64,000 bases of DNA from CAYZWU01 sp964482235 (lineage in GTDB: Bacteria; Planctomycetota; B15-G4; CAYZWU01): NCBI GenBank assembly GCA_964482235.1, contig CAYZWU010000001.1:1-64000 (forward strand), in the 5' to 3' direction. The notes below the pieces were generated by a model, which did no database searches, was not told the DNA's origin, and saw nothing but the letters and a program-made list of their open reading frames with translations. Below, piece after piece: positions 17,631-26,018 of this stretch. Position 1 is the first letter of the stretch; each line of letters starts with the position of its first letter. Both the position numbers and the translations under genes were made by a program.

Positions 17631-18743
17631 TCAGGTGAGACGGGTGAATCCATGCTCTTTTTCCAGCTTCCAGAAACCGGAGAAGGAGTCGAGAATGACA
17701 CGGCCTTCGGTGAACCAGAAGATGCCGCTTCGAACCCTGTGGTTGCCCGGTTCGAGCACCACGGCCAGGCCCTCCTGCGACGCCTTCTCGATGAAGTCCG
17801 GCACGTCCAGGACATCGGCGATGCTGTAGCTCATGACGCCGCGGCCCTGCATGAACTCCACTGCATTCTTGCTGTCGAGGAAGAGGACGGCCATCTCCTC
17901 GCAATCGCCTGCAGCAACGGCCTCGTTCAAGGGGAAACGCTTCGGCGTATCGGGGGCGTCCATGGCCTCGATGGTGACGAAGCCCGCCTTGCCCCCCTCC
18001 CAGCCCAGGAAGGGGACATCGCCCAGATGCCGCTGGGAGGCGGCATCGAAATCCGCCTGGTCGCCGAAGAGATTGAGCTCCATGCCGCTCTCGTGGGGCA
18101 GCCATCTGCCGTCCGGCTGAAGAAGGACCTCGATCGGTTCCTCGTCCTCGTCCTGGATGATCATGAGGAACCGGAGCGTTCCTTCGCTGTCGAGGCAGAA
18201 GTAGATGGGGGAGCACTCGTCGAGCACGGCGCCGGCGTAGCCCTCATTGGCGGTCCGGCAGAGGAACTCCTGAATGTCGTCCGTTCTCCTGGTCTCGTAC
18301 TGACCCCGCTCCGCCGAAACATCGAGGGCGCGTTTTTCCGCTTCGTCCCCGGAGGTGTAGAGGTTGACCGCCAGCCCGTGGGGGTGGGCGGCAGACAGGG
18401 TGAAGAGGTGGTCGCCATACCGGCTGCTGTTGTAGTAGAAGACCGCGCCGCCTTCTTTTTTCCTGTTCCTGGGAGGATCGACGAGGAAGGAGTCGATCAC
18501 ACTCTCGAGGTCTCGCGCCTGCTGCTTCGTCAGATCGATCAGCGGCTCGCTGCTGCCGTCGATCCACCGCATCACCGGAACGCGCGCCCCCTCGGTGGTT
18601 GGGACGAGCACAGCCTGCTTCTTCCTGGTGACGATCGGGGATTCGGGTTCGATCAGGACTGTGATCTCCCGGACTCCGTCGGAACTCAGGCTGTCCATGA
18701 CACAGTACTCGCTGCTGTCGTGAATCACCTTGATCGTTCGCAT
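17631..18743 (-). CDS. Hypothetical protein
   Basis: A 370-residue cytoplasmic-looking protein, acidic, with no signal peptide or transmembrane helix. I recognise no family. Its central half contains FLGWEGGKAGFVTIEAMD and its C-terminal part VLFLDSKNAVEFMQGRGV followed by DVLDVPDFIEKASQEG, which vaguely recalls SseB-like domains. It is translationally coupled: the upstream small membrane gene stops 1 base before this ATG. Position between a sulfatase-modifying-factor protein and a glycosyltransferase suggests a shared envelope task, but that is inference. Confidence 0.6.
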   Translation of the reverse strand: MRTIKVIHDSSEYCVMDSLSSDGVREITVLIEPESPIVTRKKQAVLVPTTEGARVPVMRWIDGSSEPLIDLTKQQARDLESVIDSFLVDPPRNRKKEGGAVFYYNSSRYGDHLFTLSAAHPHGLAVNLYTSGDEAEKRALDVSAERGQYETRRTDDIQEFLCRTANEGYAGAVLDECSPIYFCLDSEGTLRFLMIIQDEDEEPIEVLLQPDGRWLPHESGMELNLFGDQADFDAASQRHLGDVPFLGWEGGKAGFVTIEAMDAPDTPKRFPLNEAVAAGDCEEMAVLFLDSKNAVEFMQGRGVMSYSIADVLDVPDFIEKASQEGLAVVLEPGNHRVRSGIFWFTEGRVILDSFSGFWKLEKEHGFTRLT

Positions 18744-18744
18744 C

Positions 18745-18945
18745 TCATTCTTTTCCAGGTACGGCGGTCCGGTCCGTGATCATGTTCCGGATCCGCAGGC
18801 ATATCGACTTCCGGTTCACGAGAAATCGCGCGAAACGGAATGGCAGCAGGAGCAGGTCCAGTACGGCTTCCACCAGCAGAAGAAAAACAGCTCCGTAGGA
18901 GCCGATGCCCGGTTTCGTTCCTTTGTCGTTCATCGAAGCGGTCAT
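18745..18945 (-). CDS. Small membrane protein
   Basis: A 66-residue protein with one hydrophobic segment (GAVFLLLVEAVLDLLLLPF, about residues 18-36) followed by a basic tail. The start ATG lies 1 base after the stop of the upstream formylglycine-enzyme-like gene and the stop 1 base before the next ATG, so it is embedded in a tightly coupled operon. That coupling is the main evidence that it is real. It could be a membrane anchor or assembly factor; nothing identifies it. Confidence 0.6.
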   Translation of the reverse strand: MTASMNDKGTKPGIGSYGAVFLLLVEAVLDLLLLPFRFARFLVNRKSICLRIRNMITDRTAVPGKE

Positions 18946-18946
18946 G

Positions 18947-20287
18947 CTACCTGGCATCCATGGCGCACCGGAAGCCGATCACCTTGCGGGAAGGATTGTT
19001 TCCCTGGTAGGGATCCATGGGAGCCATCCACCTGGAGAGGCACGATGCGTGGATATATTCCTCCCTGTAGCTGCCTCCCCGGATCGTGACGTTCATGATG
19101 GTCCCCTTGTAGCTGGTGACGATGTTTCCGTCCTGATCGGAGCAGGTCCATTCGTCGGCGTTGCCGGACATGTCGTAGCACCCCACCGGCGAGACGCCGT
19201 AGCGGAAGCTGCCCACTTCGACCGTTCCCGCATAGCCCGATTCCCTCGTGTTGCAGTTTGCGGGATTGAACTTGTTCCCCCAGGGATAGAGACGGCCGTC
19301 GCCGCCCGTTGCCGCGATCTCCCACTCGTCTTCCGTGGGAAGCCGCTTCCCCTTCCATGCCGCGTAGGCGTTGGCCGCCTCCCACGAGACGCCGATTGCC
19401 GGATAGTCCTCCCTGTCTTCAGGGTAGATGCGCTCTCCGAGCTTGCTGATCGGCCAGAAATAGGGCATGAACCTCAGCCGTGTATCCTCGTCGAGGGTCT
19501 TCAGGAAGATGTTGAACTGCTTGTTGGTGACTTCGTACTTGTCGATGTAGACGTCGCGGATTCTCACGCGTTTTCGTTTCCTCTCCCACCACGTGTTTGG
19601 ACCGACAACGTAGGTGTCGCCCTGAACGAGGACCATTCCGGGCGGCAGGCGGCGGCCCTGGTCATCGTACTCGTTCGGCTTGAAGGCGCGGTTCCACTCG
19701 GACTTGGCAACGGCAAAACCCTCGTTCGCCTTGGAGAAGTTCTGGGCCTCGGGAACCTTGGAGAAGATGTGCTCGTTCCAGAACTCGTGGAAGGGGGTCC
19801 GGGGCGTCAGGATCTGCCCCGCTTCATCGAGAAGCATCGTGGTCGTCACCGCTTCCCCATGACGGATGCTGCTGTAGTAGAGCTCCGCGGCCATCTTGGT
19901 GAAGGGATGGAGGAGGTGACGGGTGGCTGCCGTCGAATCCATCGCCTTGCGCGCCAGCGGCTCGGAAAACTCGTTCTCGAAGCGCTTCGCGCTCACCCGG
20001 CTGCCGCCTGTCCCCTTGAGCTTCTGCCAGACTTCCTTCGCTTCCGGCTCCATCTCGGCCCACACACGGCAGAGGACCTGGAGAAACTCGGGGCAGTTGG
20101 GGCCCGAGATGCTTTCGTAGCTCTTCTCCAGCCTCTTGTAGGTGCTCACCAGTTCCGATTCGGCCACGTCGAGAGCCCGTCTGGCCTCCTTCAGCTTCTC
20201 CGTGGCCTTCAGCAGCCGCTTTTTCTCGTCCGCAGCGATGGCCGCCAGGGGAACAGTCAGCAACAGGATCAGGGCCAGCTTTTTCAT
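18947..20287 (-). CDS. Secreted formylglycine-generating-enzyme (SUMF1)-like protein
   Basis: A 446-residue exported protein. A signal peptide (MKKLALILLLTVPLAAIA) is followed by a coiled-coil-like charged helix (about residues 20-60), a helical region, then a SUMF1/FGE-sulfatase domain (about 215-440): PPGMVLVQGDTYVVG, VTNKQFNIFL, YPAIGVSWEAANAYAAWKGK, RLPTEDEWEIAATGG, YPWGN, GCYDMSGNADEWT, RGGSY and IGFRCAMD are the expected signatures. In the family most members with such domains are not formylglycine enzymes but binding or structural proteins. It is the first gene of a four-gene operon (with 18745, 17631, 16383). I chose ATG 20287 over 20299 for Shine-Dalgarno spacing. Confidence 0.85.
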   Translation of the reverse strand: MKKLALILLLTVPLAAIAADEKKRLLKATEKLKEARRALDVAESELVSTYKRLEKSYESISGPNCPEFLQVLCRVWAEMEPEAKEVWQKLKGTGGSRVSAKRFENEFSEPLARKAMDSTAATRHLLHPFTKMAAELYYSSIRHGEAVTTTMLLDEAGQILTPRTPFHEFWNEHIFSKVPEAQNFSKANEGFAVAKSEWNRAFKPNEYDDQGRRLPPGMVLVQGDTYVVGPNTWWERKRKRVRIRDVYIDKYEVTNKQFNIFLKTLDEDTRLRFMPYFWPISKLGERIYPEDREDYPAIGVSWEAANAYAAWKGKRLPTEDEWEIAATGGDGRLYPWGNKFNPANCNTRESGYAGTVEVGSFRYGVSPVGCYDMSGNADEWTCSDQDGNIVTSYKGTIMNVTIRGGSYREEYIHASCLSRWMAPMDPYQGNNPSRKVIGFRCAMDAR

Positions 20288-20658
20288 CGATCCGTTCATC
20301 CTTCACGATCTGAAACACCCGGAATTGAGTGTCTCCAACGGACCGGATCATTCTACGTCACCGTGTCGCAATCAAGGAAGCGATTTCCCGCCCCGAGGTT
20401 GTTCCATTCTTGGAAAAAAAGAGCGGAGCAGCTCCCAATCAACGGAACCTGTTATCCCAGACAGAAATGTGTTGTTTTGTGATCAGGATAAATCAATGAA
20501 GATTGATAACTCATACCAAAAGAGTGGGATTAGCTATTGCATTTCCACGCAATTTTACTTAAATAGATGATTCTTCTGCCTAAAAAGACCTGATCATCCT
20601 GAGTTCTGATTTTCTAGTGCGTTGGAGCAAGTATTCATCTGGTTTCGAGGAGACAACC
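20288..20658. other. Intergenic region upstream of the UGA-containing thioredoxin gene
   Basis: No gene seen. It must hold divergent promoters for the operon at 20287 and the gene at 20659. A 6-pair hairpin with a 4-base loop (ATCAAT at 20492-20497, ATTGAT at 20502-20507) lies in an AT-rich stretch. Confidence 0.45.
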
Positions 20659-21471
20659 ATGAAAAAGATTCTACCTTTCGCCGCCATGGCACTGGCGCTC
20701 TGCCTGGCTCCCGCCGCTTTCGCGGGGCCCGGCACCGGATCGCCGGCGCCCGACTTCACTCTTTACGACGTAAACGGTAAGGCCCATTCGCTTTCCGATT
20801 ACGAAGGAAAGGTCATCCTTCTCAATTTCTGGGCCTCGTGGTGAGGTTCTTGTGTTGCGGAGTTGCCGCAAATCAACACGATCGCCCAAGACTATGCAGC
20901 CAAGGGAGTCAAGGTTCTGGGCCTTAACTACATGGAAAGCCTGAGCACCGTGCAGACCTATCAGAACTGGTACCCCAACATCCTCATGCTGAGGGACTCG
21001 AGCGGTTCCGTTTACAGCTCGTACCGTCAGAACGGCTACATCCCCCTGAACTACGTGATCGACCACGACATGGATCAGACGGTCAGGTACTGGATGGAGG
21101 GATACAACAACACCACGATCAAGAACCAGATCGAGAACAACCTGGCTGACGTGACGGCGAACATGGATCCCGCTGCCACCTCCTTCCAGAGAGGCACGCA
21201 GTGCGTTTTCGATATCGAGGTGACCAACTGGATGAATTCCAACCGCACCGTCTACATGCTCCTCGACGTTGAACTGCCCTCCGGTGGATATCGCTCGCTC
21301 GGTCCGACCCAGCAGCTGAACCTGACCCCCCTCCAGGTCATGCTTGATCCCCATGCCCATAACATTCCCATGGCGGCGCCCCTCGGCAGCTACCGGATGA
21401 GAGTCCGTCTCGGCATGCCGCCCGCCGACCTCTGGAATGCCGACTACTTCGATTTCGAGGTTACTCCCTGA
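20659..21471 (+). CDS. Putative secreted selenoprotein: TlpA-like thioredoxin with Sec in the active site
   Basis: A 270-residue protein interrupted only by TGA at 20842-20844. Signal peptide MKKILPFAAMALALCLAPAAFA; then a TlpA/AhpC-like thioredoxin fold (about residues 28-160): SPAPDFTLYDVNGKAHSLSD, LLNFWASW, then U62-G-S-C65 at the site normally CxxC, and cis-Pro segment GYIPLNYVID. Sec sits exactly where the N-terminal active-site Cys belongs, as in known Sec-containing thioredoxin-fold proteins. Residues about 164-270 are a beta domain shared with the selenoprotein at 2165-3235. GAGGAG precedes ATG 20659. It likely performs thiol-disulfide chemistry outside the cytoplasm; the partner is unknown. 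A terminator follows at 21515. Confidence 0.88.
20842..20871 (+). promoter_or_regulatory. UGA selenocysteine codon with SECIS-like hairpin
   Basis: The TGA is followed by TTGCGG (20855-20860), loop AGTTG (20861-20865), CCGCAA (20866-20871): six perfect pairs, with the loop G 18 bases after the UGA. Geometry matches bacterial SECIS elements and closely matches the hairpin at 2478-2494. Confidence 0.72.
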
Positions 21472-21514
21472 CGATAATCCCGATCACCGATCGTCGCTCA
21501 GGATGTATCAAGCA

Positions 21515-21549
21515 CAAAGCCCCCTCCGTCGTGGAGGGGGCTTTTTTTT
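21515..21549 (+). terminator. Rho-independent terminator
   Basis: A strong GC stem (GCCCCCTCC/GGAGGGGGC, 4-base loop GTCG) preceded by AAA and followed by eight T. It ends the transcript of the thioredoxin-like selenoprotein and may partly serve the convergent gene ending at 21564. Confidence 0.9.
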
Positions 21550-21563
21550 CTGGTGCGCCCAGG

Positions 21564-22709
21564 TCACCACTCGGCCTTGAGCCCCTGGGTAGCGTCCATC
21601 TGGGTCGAAGGATCGCCCAGGACGGCCTGGAAATAGGCGGTGAAGCCGGGCGGCATCGCCGGTATGCTCACCGTCAGGTTGCACCACGTGGCATTGCCCC
21701 ATGGCGGATTCATGGCGATGGGAGTCCCGCCGATGAAGTTGCCTATCACGCGCGTCAGGTCGTAGGGGGCATAATAGCTGTTCGAGCTCTGAAGGGAGGC
21801 ATACAGCTTGCAGGGCTCGGTGTCGAAGGGGGGCATCCTGGTGGAATAGAAAGTCACCAACCCGCCGTTCGACGGCCAGCTCGTGCCCGTGCTCGCTGTC
21901 AGGATGTTGTCGTTTCCAGGCAACTGAGGAAAAGCATAGGTCGTGAGGCTCCCTCGACTCCCTTCCACGGCGAAGATCTCGGCCGGCCAGCTGGCCCAGG
22001 CCGTGCTTCCGAACCAGTAGGTGCCGTTGTACTGGCCGCCCGGGTAGTAGATGTCGAAGACGTTCTCGGTACCCGTGTCGCCGTTGCCGCCCTGGTTGGG
22101 TCGCAAGCCCAGGGCAGGGCCGGTGGAGCCCATGGTCGGAAGAGACAGGAACGAGAGTCCCAGCCCTATTTTCCGGTAGAGCAGCGGATCGCTGCTGCCT
22201 CCCAGGAGAAACTCGTATCCCGTGCCTTCCAGATCGCTGGTTATCGTCCAGCTCCAACCCATGCCCGGGGGAAGGGTCGGCAGGTAGCAGCCGTTCGGAA
22301 GGCCGGGGAAGAGGAAGCTTCCCTCCATGTAGCCGATGTCGCCCCAGCCGACGCAGTTGTCGAAGAAGTAGACGATGATGTCCTCGCCCGCTTGGTCCAT
22401 GTTGTTAGTGCCGTAGCTGAAGGAGAATCCGTCCACCACGTGGACCGGGAGCCCCGTGTTGGAGTCAGGCAGCTCTCCCCAGTCGAGGTTGAGATAGCCC
22501 TGCTCGGGATAGGCCCACCACGAGGAGATAGCCGAGTTGTTCCAGATCGAGTGGCCCATGTCGGGGCTGCCCCCCGGCTGCACCCGACCGTTGACCCACG
22601 TCCCGGCTTTCCCGCCGGCCAGGTCGAGGGGGCTATGCTGGGCCGACACCGTTCCGGCAAGGGCGATGACGAATAGAATCAGCATGGAACTCTTGATGAT
22701 CGGTTTCAT
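21564..22709 (-). CDS. Secreted protein of unknown family
   Basis: A 381-residue protein with a signal peptide (MKPIIKSSMLILFVIALAG). The mature part is aromatic- and glycine-rich, beta-like, with repeated Trp/Tyr/Gly motifs such as VDGFSFSYGTNNMDQAG and IIVYFFDNCVGWGDIG. I recognise no domain. I start it at ATG 22709 because GGGAG is well placed and a signal peptide begins there; the frame is open 96 bases further up. It is alone on the reverse strand, with the RND operon ending about 110 bases upstream. Likely an extracellular structural or binding protein. Confidence 0.65.
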   Translation of the reverse strand: MKPIIKSSMLILFVIALAGTVSAQHSPLDLAGGKAGTWVNGRVQPGGSPDMGHSIWNNSAISSWWAYPEQGYLNLDWGELPDSNTGLPVHVVDGFSFSYGTNNMDQAGEDIIVYFFDNCVGWGDIGYMEGSFLFPGLPNGCYLPTLPPGMGWSWTITSDLEGTGYEFLLGGSSDPLLYRKIGLGLSFLSLPTMGSTGPALGLRPNQGGNGDTGTENVFDIYYPGGQYNGTYWFGSTAWASWPAEIFAVEGSRGSLTTYAFPQLPGNDNILTASTGTSWPSNGGLVTFYSTRMPPFDTEPCKLYASLQSSNSYYAPYDLTRVIGNFIGGTPIAMNPPWGNATWCNLTVSIPAMPPGFTAYFQAVLGDPSTQMDATQGLKAEW

Positions 22710-22818
22710 GATTATTACTCCCATCGATGTTGTTCTGCCATCACTTCGGCGCTGGTCGCGGACTTCCACCGGGAAAGGGTGTGTCGTCCGATCCAGGTTC
22801 ATCACTCAAAGCGCGGAA

Positions 22819-25800
22819 TCAGGAGGGGAGTGCCAACGAAGTCCGATTTTTTTTTCGTTTCCCCTTGACCATCGATCCCAGGAACGAGGCGCGCAGGGTC
22901 CGTCCGAGATCGTCGAAGAGCGAGTAGGTGAGGGGAACAACGAAAAGGGTGAAGAAGGTGGAAAGGGCCAGACCGCCCAGCACCACGACGGCCAGGGCCC
23001 GGTAGGAGAAGACCGATGTCCCCTCGCTCGAGCTGAAGAGGGCCGGCATGGTCATGGGGAGAAGCCCCGAGATCGTGGTCAGCGCCGTCATGAAGATCGG
23101 TCTGAGACGCTCCCGCCCTCCCCGCGAGACCGCGTCGATCCGCGAGAGCCCTTCGCCTCTGAGCCGGTTGATGTGGTCGATCAGCACGATGGCGTTGTTG
23201 ACCACGATGCCGGCCAGGAGGAAGAAGCCCACGTAGGCGTTGAAATCCATTGGGATTCCGGTGATGGCCAGGAGCCAGTAGCTTCCCGTGAAGGCGAAGG
23301 GGATCGAGAAGAGGACGGAAAGGGGGAGAATGAACGATTCGAAGAGGATGCCCATGAGGATGAACATCAGGATCAAGGAGAGCAAGAGGGCTTCCACGAT
23401 CACCTTCTGGAACTCCTCGAGCTCGTCGATTCCGCCCTTCTGCTTCCACTCGTATCCCCGGGGAAAGTCGTACCCTTCGAGGACCGCGGAGACCTTGCGC
23501 GAGATGGTGTAGATGTTGTCCGCCAGCGGCGTGACCGTGATCCCCATCGACGTCCTTCCGTCGCGGCGGACGATCATTGCCGGGCCGCGCCCCACGGAGA
23601 GCTTGGCCAGGGAGGCCAGGGGGACGCGCGCACCCGTGTTCGTCGTGATGCCGAGCCTGCGGATCACGTCGAGGCTCTCCACCGGGATCTCCTCGTACTC
23701 CACCTGCATCCGCACCTCCCGTCCCTCGTCGTCGAAGTCGGGAAGGCGCTGTCCGCCGAGCCCCCAGGCCACGGTGCCCCGGAGCACGGCGGGATTCACC
23801 TGGAACTTCTCGGCCAGCTCGCGGTCCACGTCGATATGGACCTCGTCGCGCCCCTTCTCGATATCAGTCCGGACGTTGGTGATCTCGGGGATGAGAAGGA
23901 GCCTCTCCTTGATGTCGAAGATGATATCCGCCAGCTGCCGGCTATCCGGCCCGGAGATCTCGATCCTGAAGTCGCGCCGCTCCGAATCGCCGCCCTCGAG
24001 GCCGAGATCGTAGCGGACGCCGGGCAGCTTGGGCAGCTCCTTGCCGAGCCGCTTGGGCATGCTCTTGATGAACTGGAAATCCGCGTCGTCGCGCAGGTAG
24101 CAGACGAACCGCCCGTTCCGCTCGTCGAAGTTGCAGAAGTAGACGTCGATCTTGTACTCCTCGAACTTCTCCTGAAAGAAGGTCTCGAGCTTGCGGAAGA
24201 CGTCGTTCGCCTCGACCAGGGTGTAGTTGTCCGGCAGATCGACCCTGACGGAGACGCCCGAATCGCCGCCGCCGCCATCCATGGCCGACTCCACATGCTT
24301 GTTGGCCTCGAACGTCGTGGCGAAGAGGCAGAAGGCGATCACCATCGCCGTCAAGCGGTGAGTGAGCGCCCACCGGATCCCCTTCTCGTAGATCATGGCC
24401 ATGCGTCCCTGCCGGTTGTAGGTCTTCAGGAAGGCGGCGGCCGATTCGTCCCCGCCCTTCCTCCCGCGCAGGAGCAGTGTGGCGGCCAGGGGAATGAATG
24501 CCAGGGCCGTGAGGAGGGATGCGAGCAGCGAGAAGGAGATCGGCAGGCCGATCTCCCCGAGGATGAGCTTCACGTCCTTGTCCTCGGGCAGGAAGATCAT
24601 GGGAAGGAAGACCACGATGGTGGTGAGGGTCGCCATCAGGATGGCGGTGCCGATCTCCGCTGCGCCGCGGGCAGCCGCCTCGGCCGGATCGAGGCCCTGG
24701 GCCCGGAAGCGGAAGATGTTCTCCTTCACCACGATGGCGTTGTCCACCAGCATGCCCACGGCGAGGGTGAAGCCCGAGAGGGAGATGATGTTGATCGTGT
24801 GGTCGGTGAAGTAGAACACCACGAGGGCGATCAGGATCGAGGTGGGGATGGCCATGGCCACGATGAGCGTGGCCCGCGCGTGCCTCAGGAAGGCGAGCAG
24901 GACGAGGAAGGCGAGGATCCCTCCCCAGGTCATGGACGATTTCAACGTGTCCAGCGACGATTCGATGATCTCCTTCTGGTTGAAGAAGGTGATGAACTCG
25001 AATCCGGCGAGGCGGGGATCCTTCTTCAGCTCCTCGATCTCCTGCTCGATCCCGCCGCAGACCTCGGCCGTGTTCTTCTGCGACTCCTTGGACATCCAGA
25101 AGGCCAGCGCCTCCTTGCCGTTCACGCGAAAGACATTGCTCCGGTAGGTGCGCCCCAGGACCACCTCGCCGATGTCCTTGATCTTGAGCGAGCCGTCCAC
25201 CGAGATCTCTTCCACCTCGGCCAGGGTCTTGTACTTTGAATCGATCCTGAGGCTGCAGCGCCGCGTCCCGTCGGTGATCCGCCCGGCCGGCACGATGAAG
25301 TTGTCCGTGGCCATGCTGGTGATCAGGCGGTAGAGATCGACCTTGTGCCCCTCCACCTTGGCCGGATCGAGGAAGACGCGGATCGCATCGTCCACGATTC
25401 CCTCGACTTCGACCCGGGCCACGCCGTCCACACCTTCGAGGCGGGTCTTGATGATCTCCTCGGCCAGGAAGAAGGGGTTCTCGAGCGATTCCTCGTAGAG
25501 CGCCGCGAAACCGACGATCGGCAGGTCTGTGCTCAGGTTGAACCGGAAGCAGTAATAGCGGTCGACCCTGTCAGGGAAGTTGTGCTTGATCCTCTCTACC
25601 CGGTCCTTGATCTCCGAGTAGGCCATGTCCATGTCGGTCTTCGGTCCGAACTCCACGTTGATCTGGCTGCCGAACTCGCCGGAAAAGGAGGTGATGCCGA
25701 GGACTCCGGGGATGGAGCGGATGATCTCCTCCACCGGCTTCGTGATGTCATCCTCGTTCTCGGCCGGCGACGAGTCGGGGATCGGGATCCAGATGGTGAT

Positions 25801-25947
25801 GTGGCGGGCCGAGAATCCGTCGGGCAGCAGGTTGATGGGGATCTTGAAGTAGGCGATGATCCCCGTGCCGATCAGGGAGAGGAAGATCATGAAGACCGTG
25901 ATCGGCTTCGCGATGATCCGGGCGGTGATGGATCGGCTGCGGCTCAT
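22819..25947 (-). CDS. RND-family efflux transporter (AcrB/HAE-like)
   Basis: A 1042-residue inner-membrane transporter, close to the usual 1020-1050. The N-terminal helix ITARIIAKPITVFMIFLSL, periplasmic porter loops, and helices with GFTLAVGMLVDNAIVVKENIFR (TM4, with the proton-relay acidic residue motif) and a second half with GFFLLAGIVVNNAIVLIDHI (TM10) give the expected pseudo-symmetry. It is the last gene of the reverse operon 28890-22819 (Clp-like AAA+, PPIase, RND), 71 bases after the PPIase. No membrane-fusion or outer-membrane component is beside it. ATG 25947 is chosen; a TTG lies 6 bases upstream. Confidence 0.93.
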   Translation of the reverse strand: MSRSRSITARIIAKPITVFMIFLSLIGTGIIAYFKIPINLLPDGFSARHITIWIPIPDSSPAENEDDITKPVEEIIRSIPGVLGITSFSGEFGSQINVEFGPKTDMDMAYSEIKDRVERIKHNFPDRVDRYYCFRFNLSTDLPIVGFAALYEESLENPFFLAEEIIKTRLEGVDGVARVEVEGIVDDAIRVFLDPAKVEGHKVDLYRLITSMATDNFIVPAGRITDGTRRCSLRIDSKYKTLAEVEEISVDGSLKIKDIGEVVLGRTYRSNVFRVNGKEALAFWMSKESQKNTAEVCGGIEQEIEELKKDPRLAGFEFITFFNQKEIIESSLDTLKSSMTWGGILAFLVLLAFLRHARATLIVAMAIPTSILIALVVFYFTDHTINIISLSGFTLAVGMLVDNAIVVKENIFRFRAQGLDPAEAAARGAAEIGTAILMATLTTIVVFLPMIFLPEDKDVKLILGEIGLPISFSLLASLLTALAFIPLAATLLLRGRKGGDESAAAFLKTYNRQGRMAMIYEKGIRWALTHRLTAMVIAFCLFATTFEANKHVESAMDGGGGDSGVSVRVDLPDNYTLVEANDVFRKLETFFQEKFEEYKIDVYFCNFDERNGRFVCYLRDDADFQFIKSMPKRLGKELPKLPGVRYDLGLEGGDSERRDFRIEISGPDSRQLADIIFDIKERLLLIPEITNVRTDIEKGRDEVHIDVDRELAEKFQVNPAVLRGTVAWGLGGQRLPDFDDEGREVRMQVEYEEIPVESLDVIRRLGITTNTGARVPLASLAKLSVGRGPAMIVRRDGRTSMGITVTPLADNIYTISRKVSAVLEGYDFPRGYEWKQKGGIDELEEFQKVIVEALLLSLILMFILMGILFESFILPLSVLFSIPFAFTGSYWLLAITGIPMDFNAYVGFFLLAGIVVNNAIVLIDHINRLRGEGLSRIDAVSRGGRERLRPIFMTALTTISGLLPMTMPALFSSSEGTSVFSYRALAVVVLGGLALSTFFTLFVVPLTYSLFDDLGRTLRASFLGSMVKGKRKKNRTSLALPS

Positions 25948-26018
25948 GGTCAAGGATTCCTTGTTCTATCGGGGGGGTGCGCCCCGAGGCTGCGGATGCG
26001 CGTCCCGCGAAGGGCTCG

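Noticed and set aside
22537..25239. 900-codon forward frame over the RND gene
   Set aside because: Composition is Glu/Gly/His-rich without domains; it is the shadow of the transporter on the other strand.
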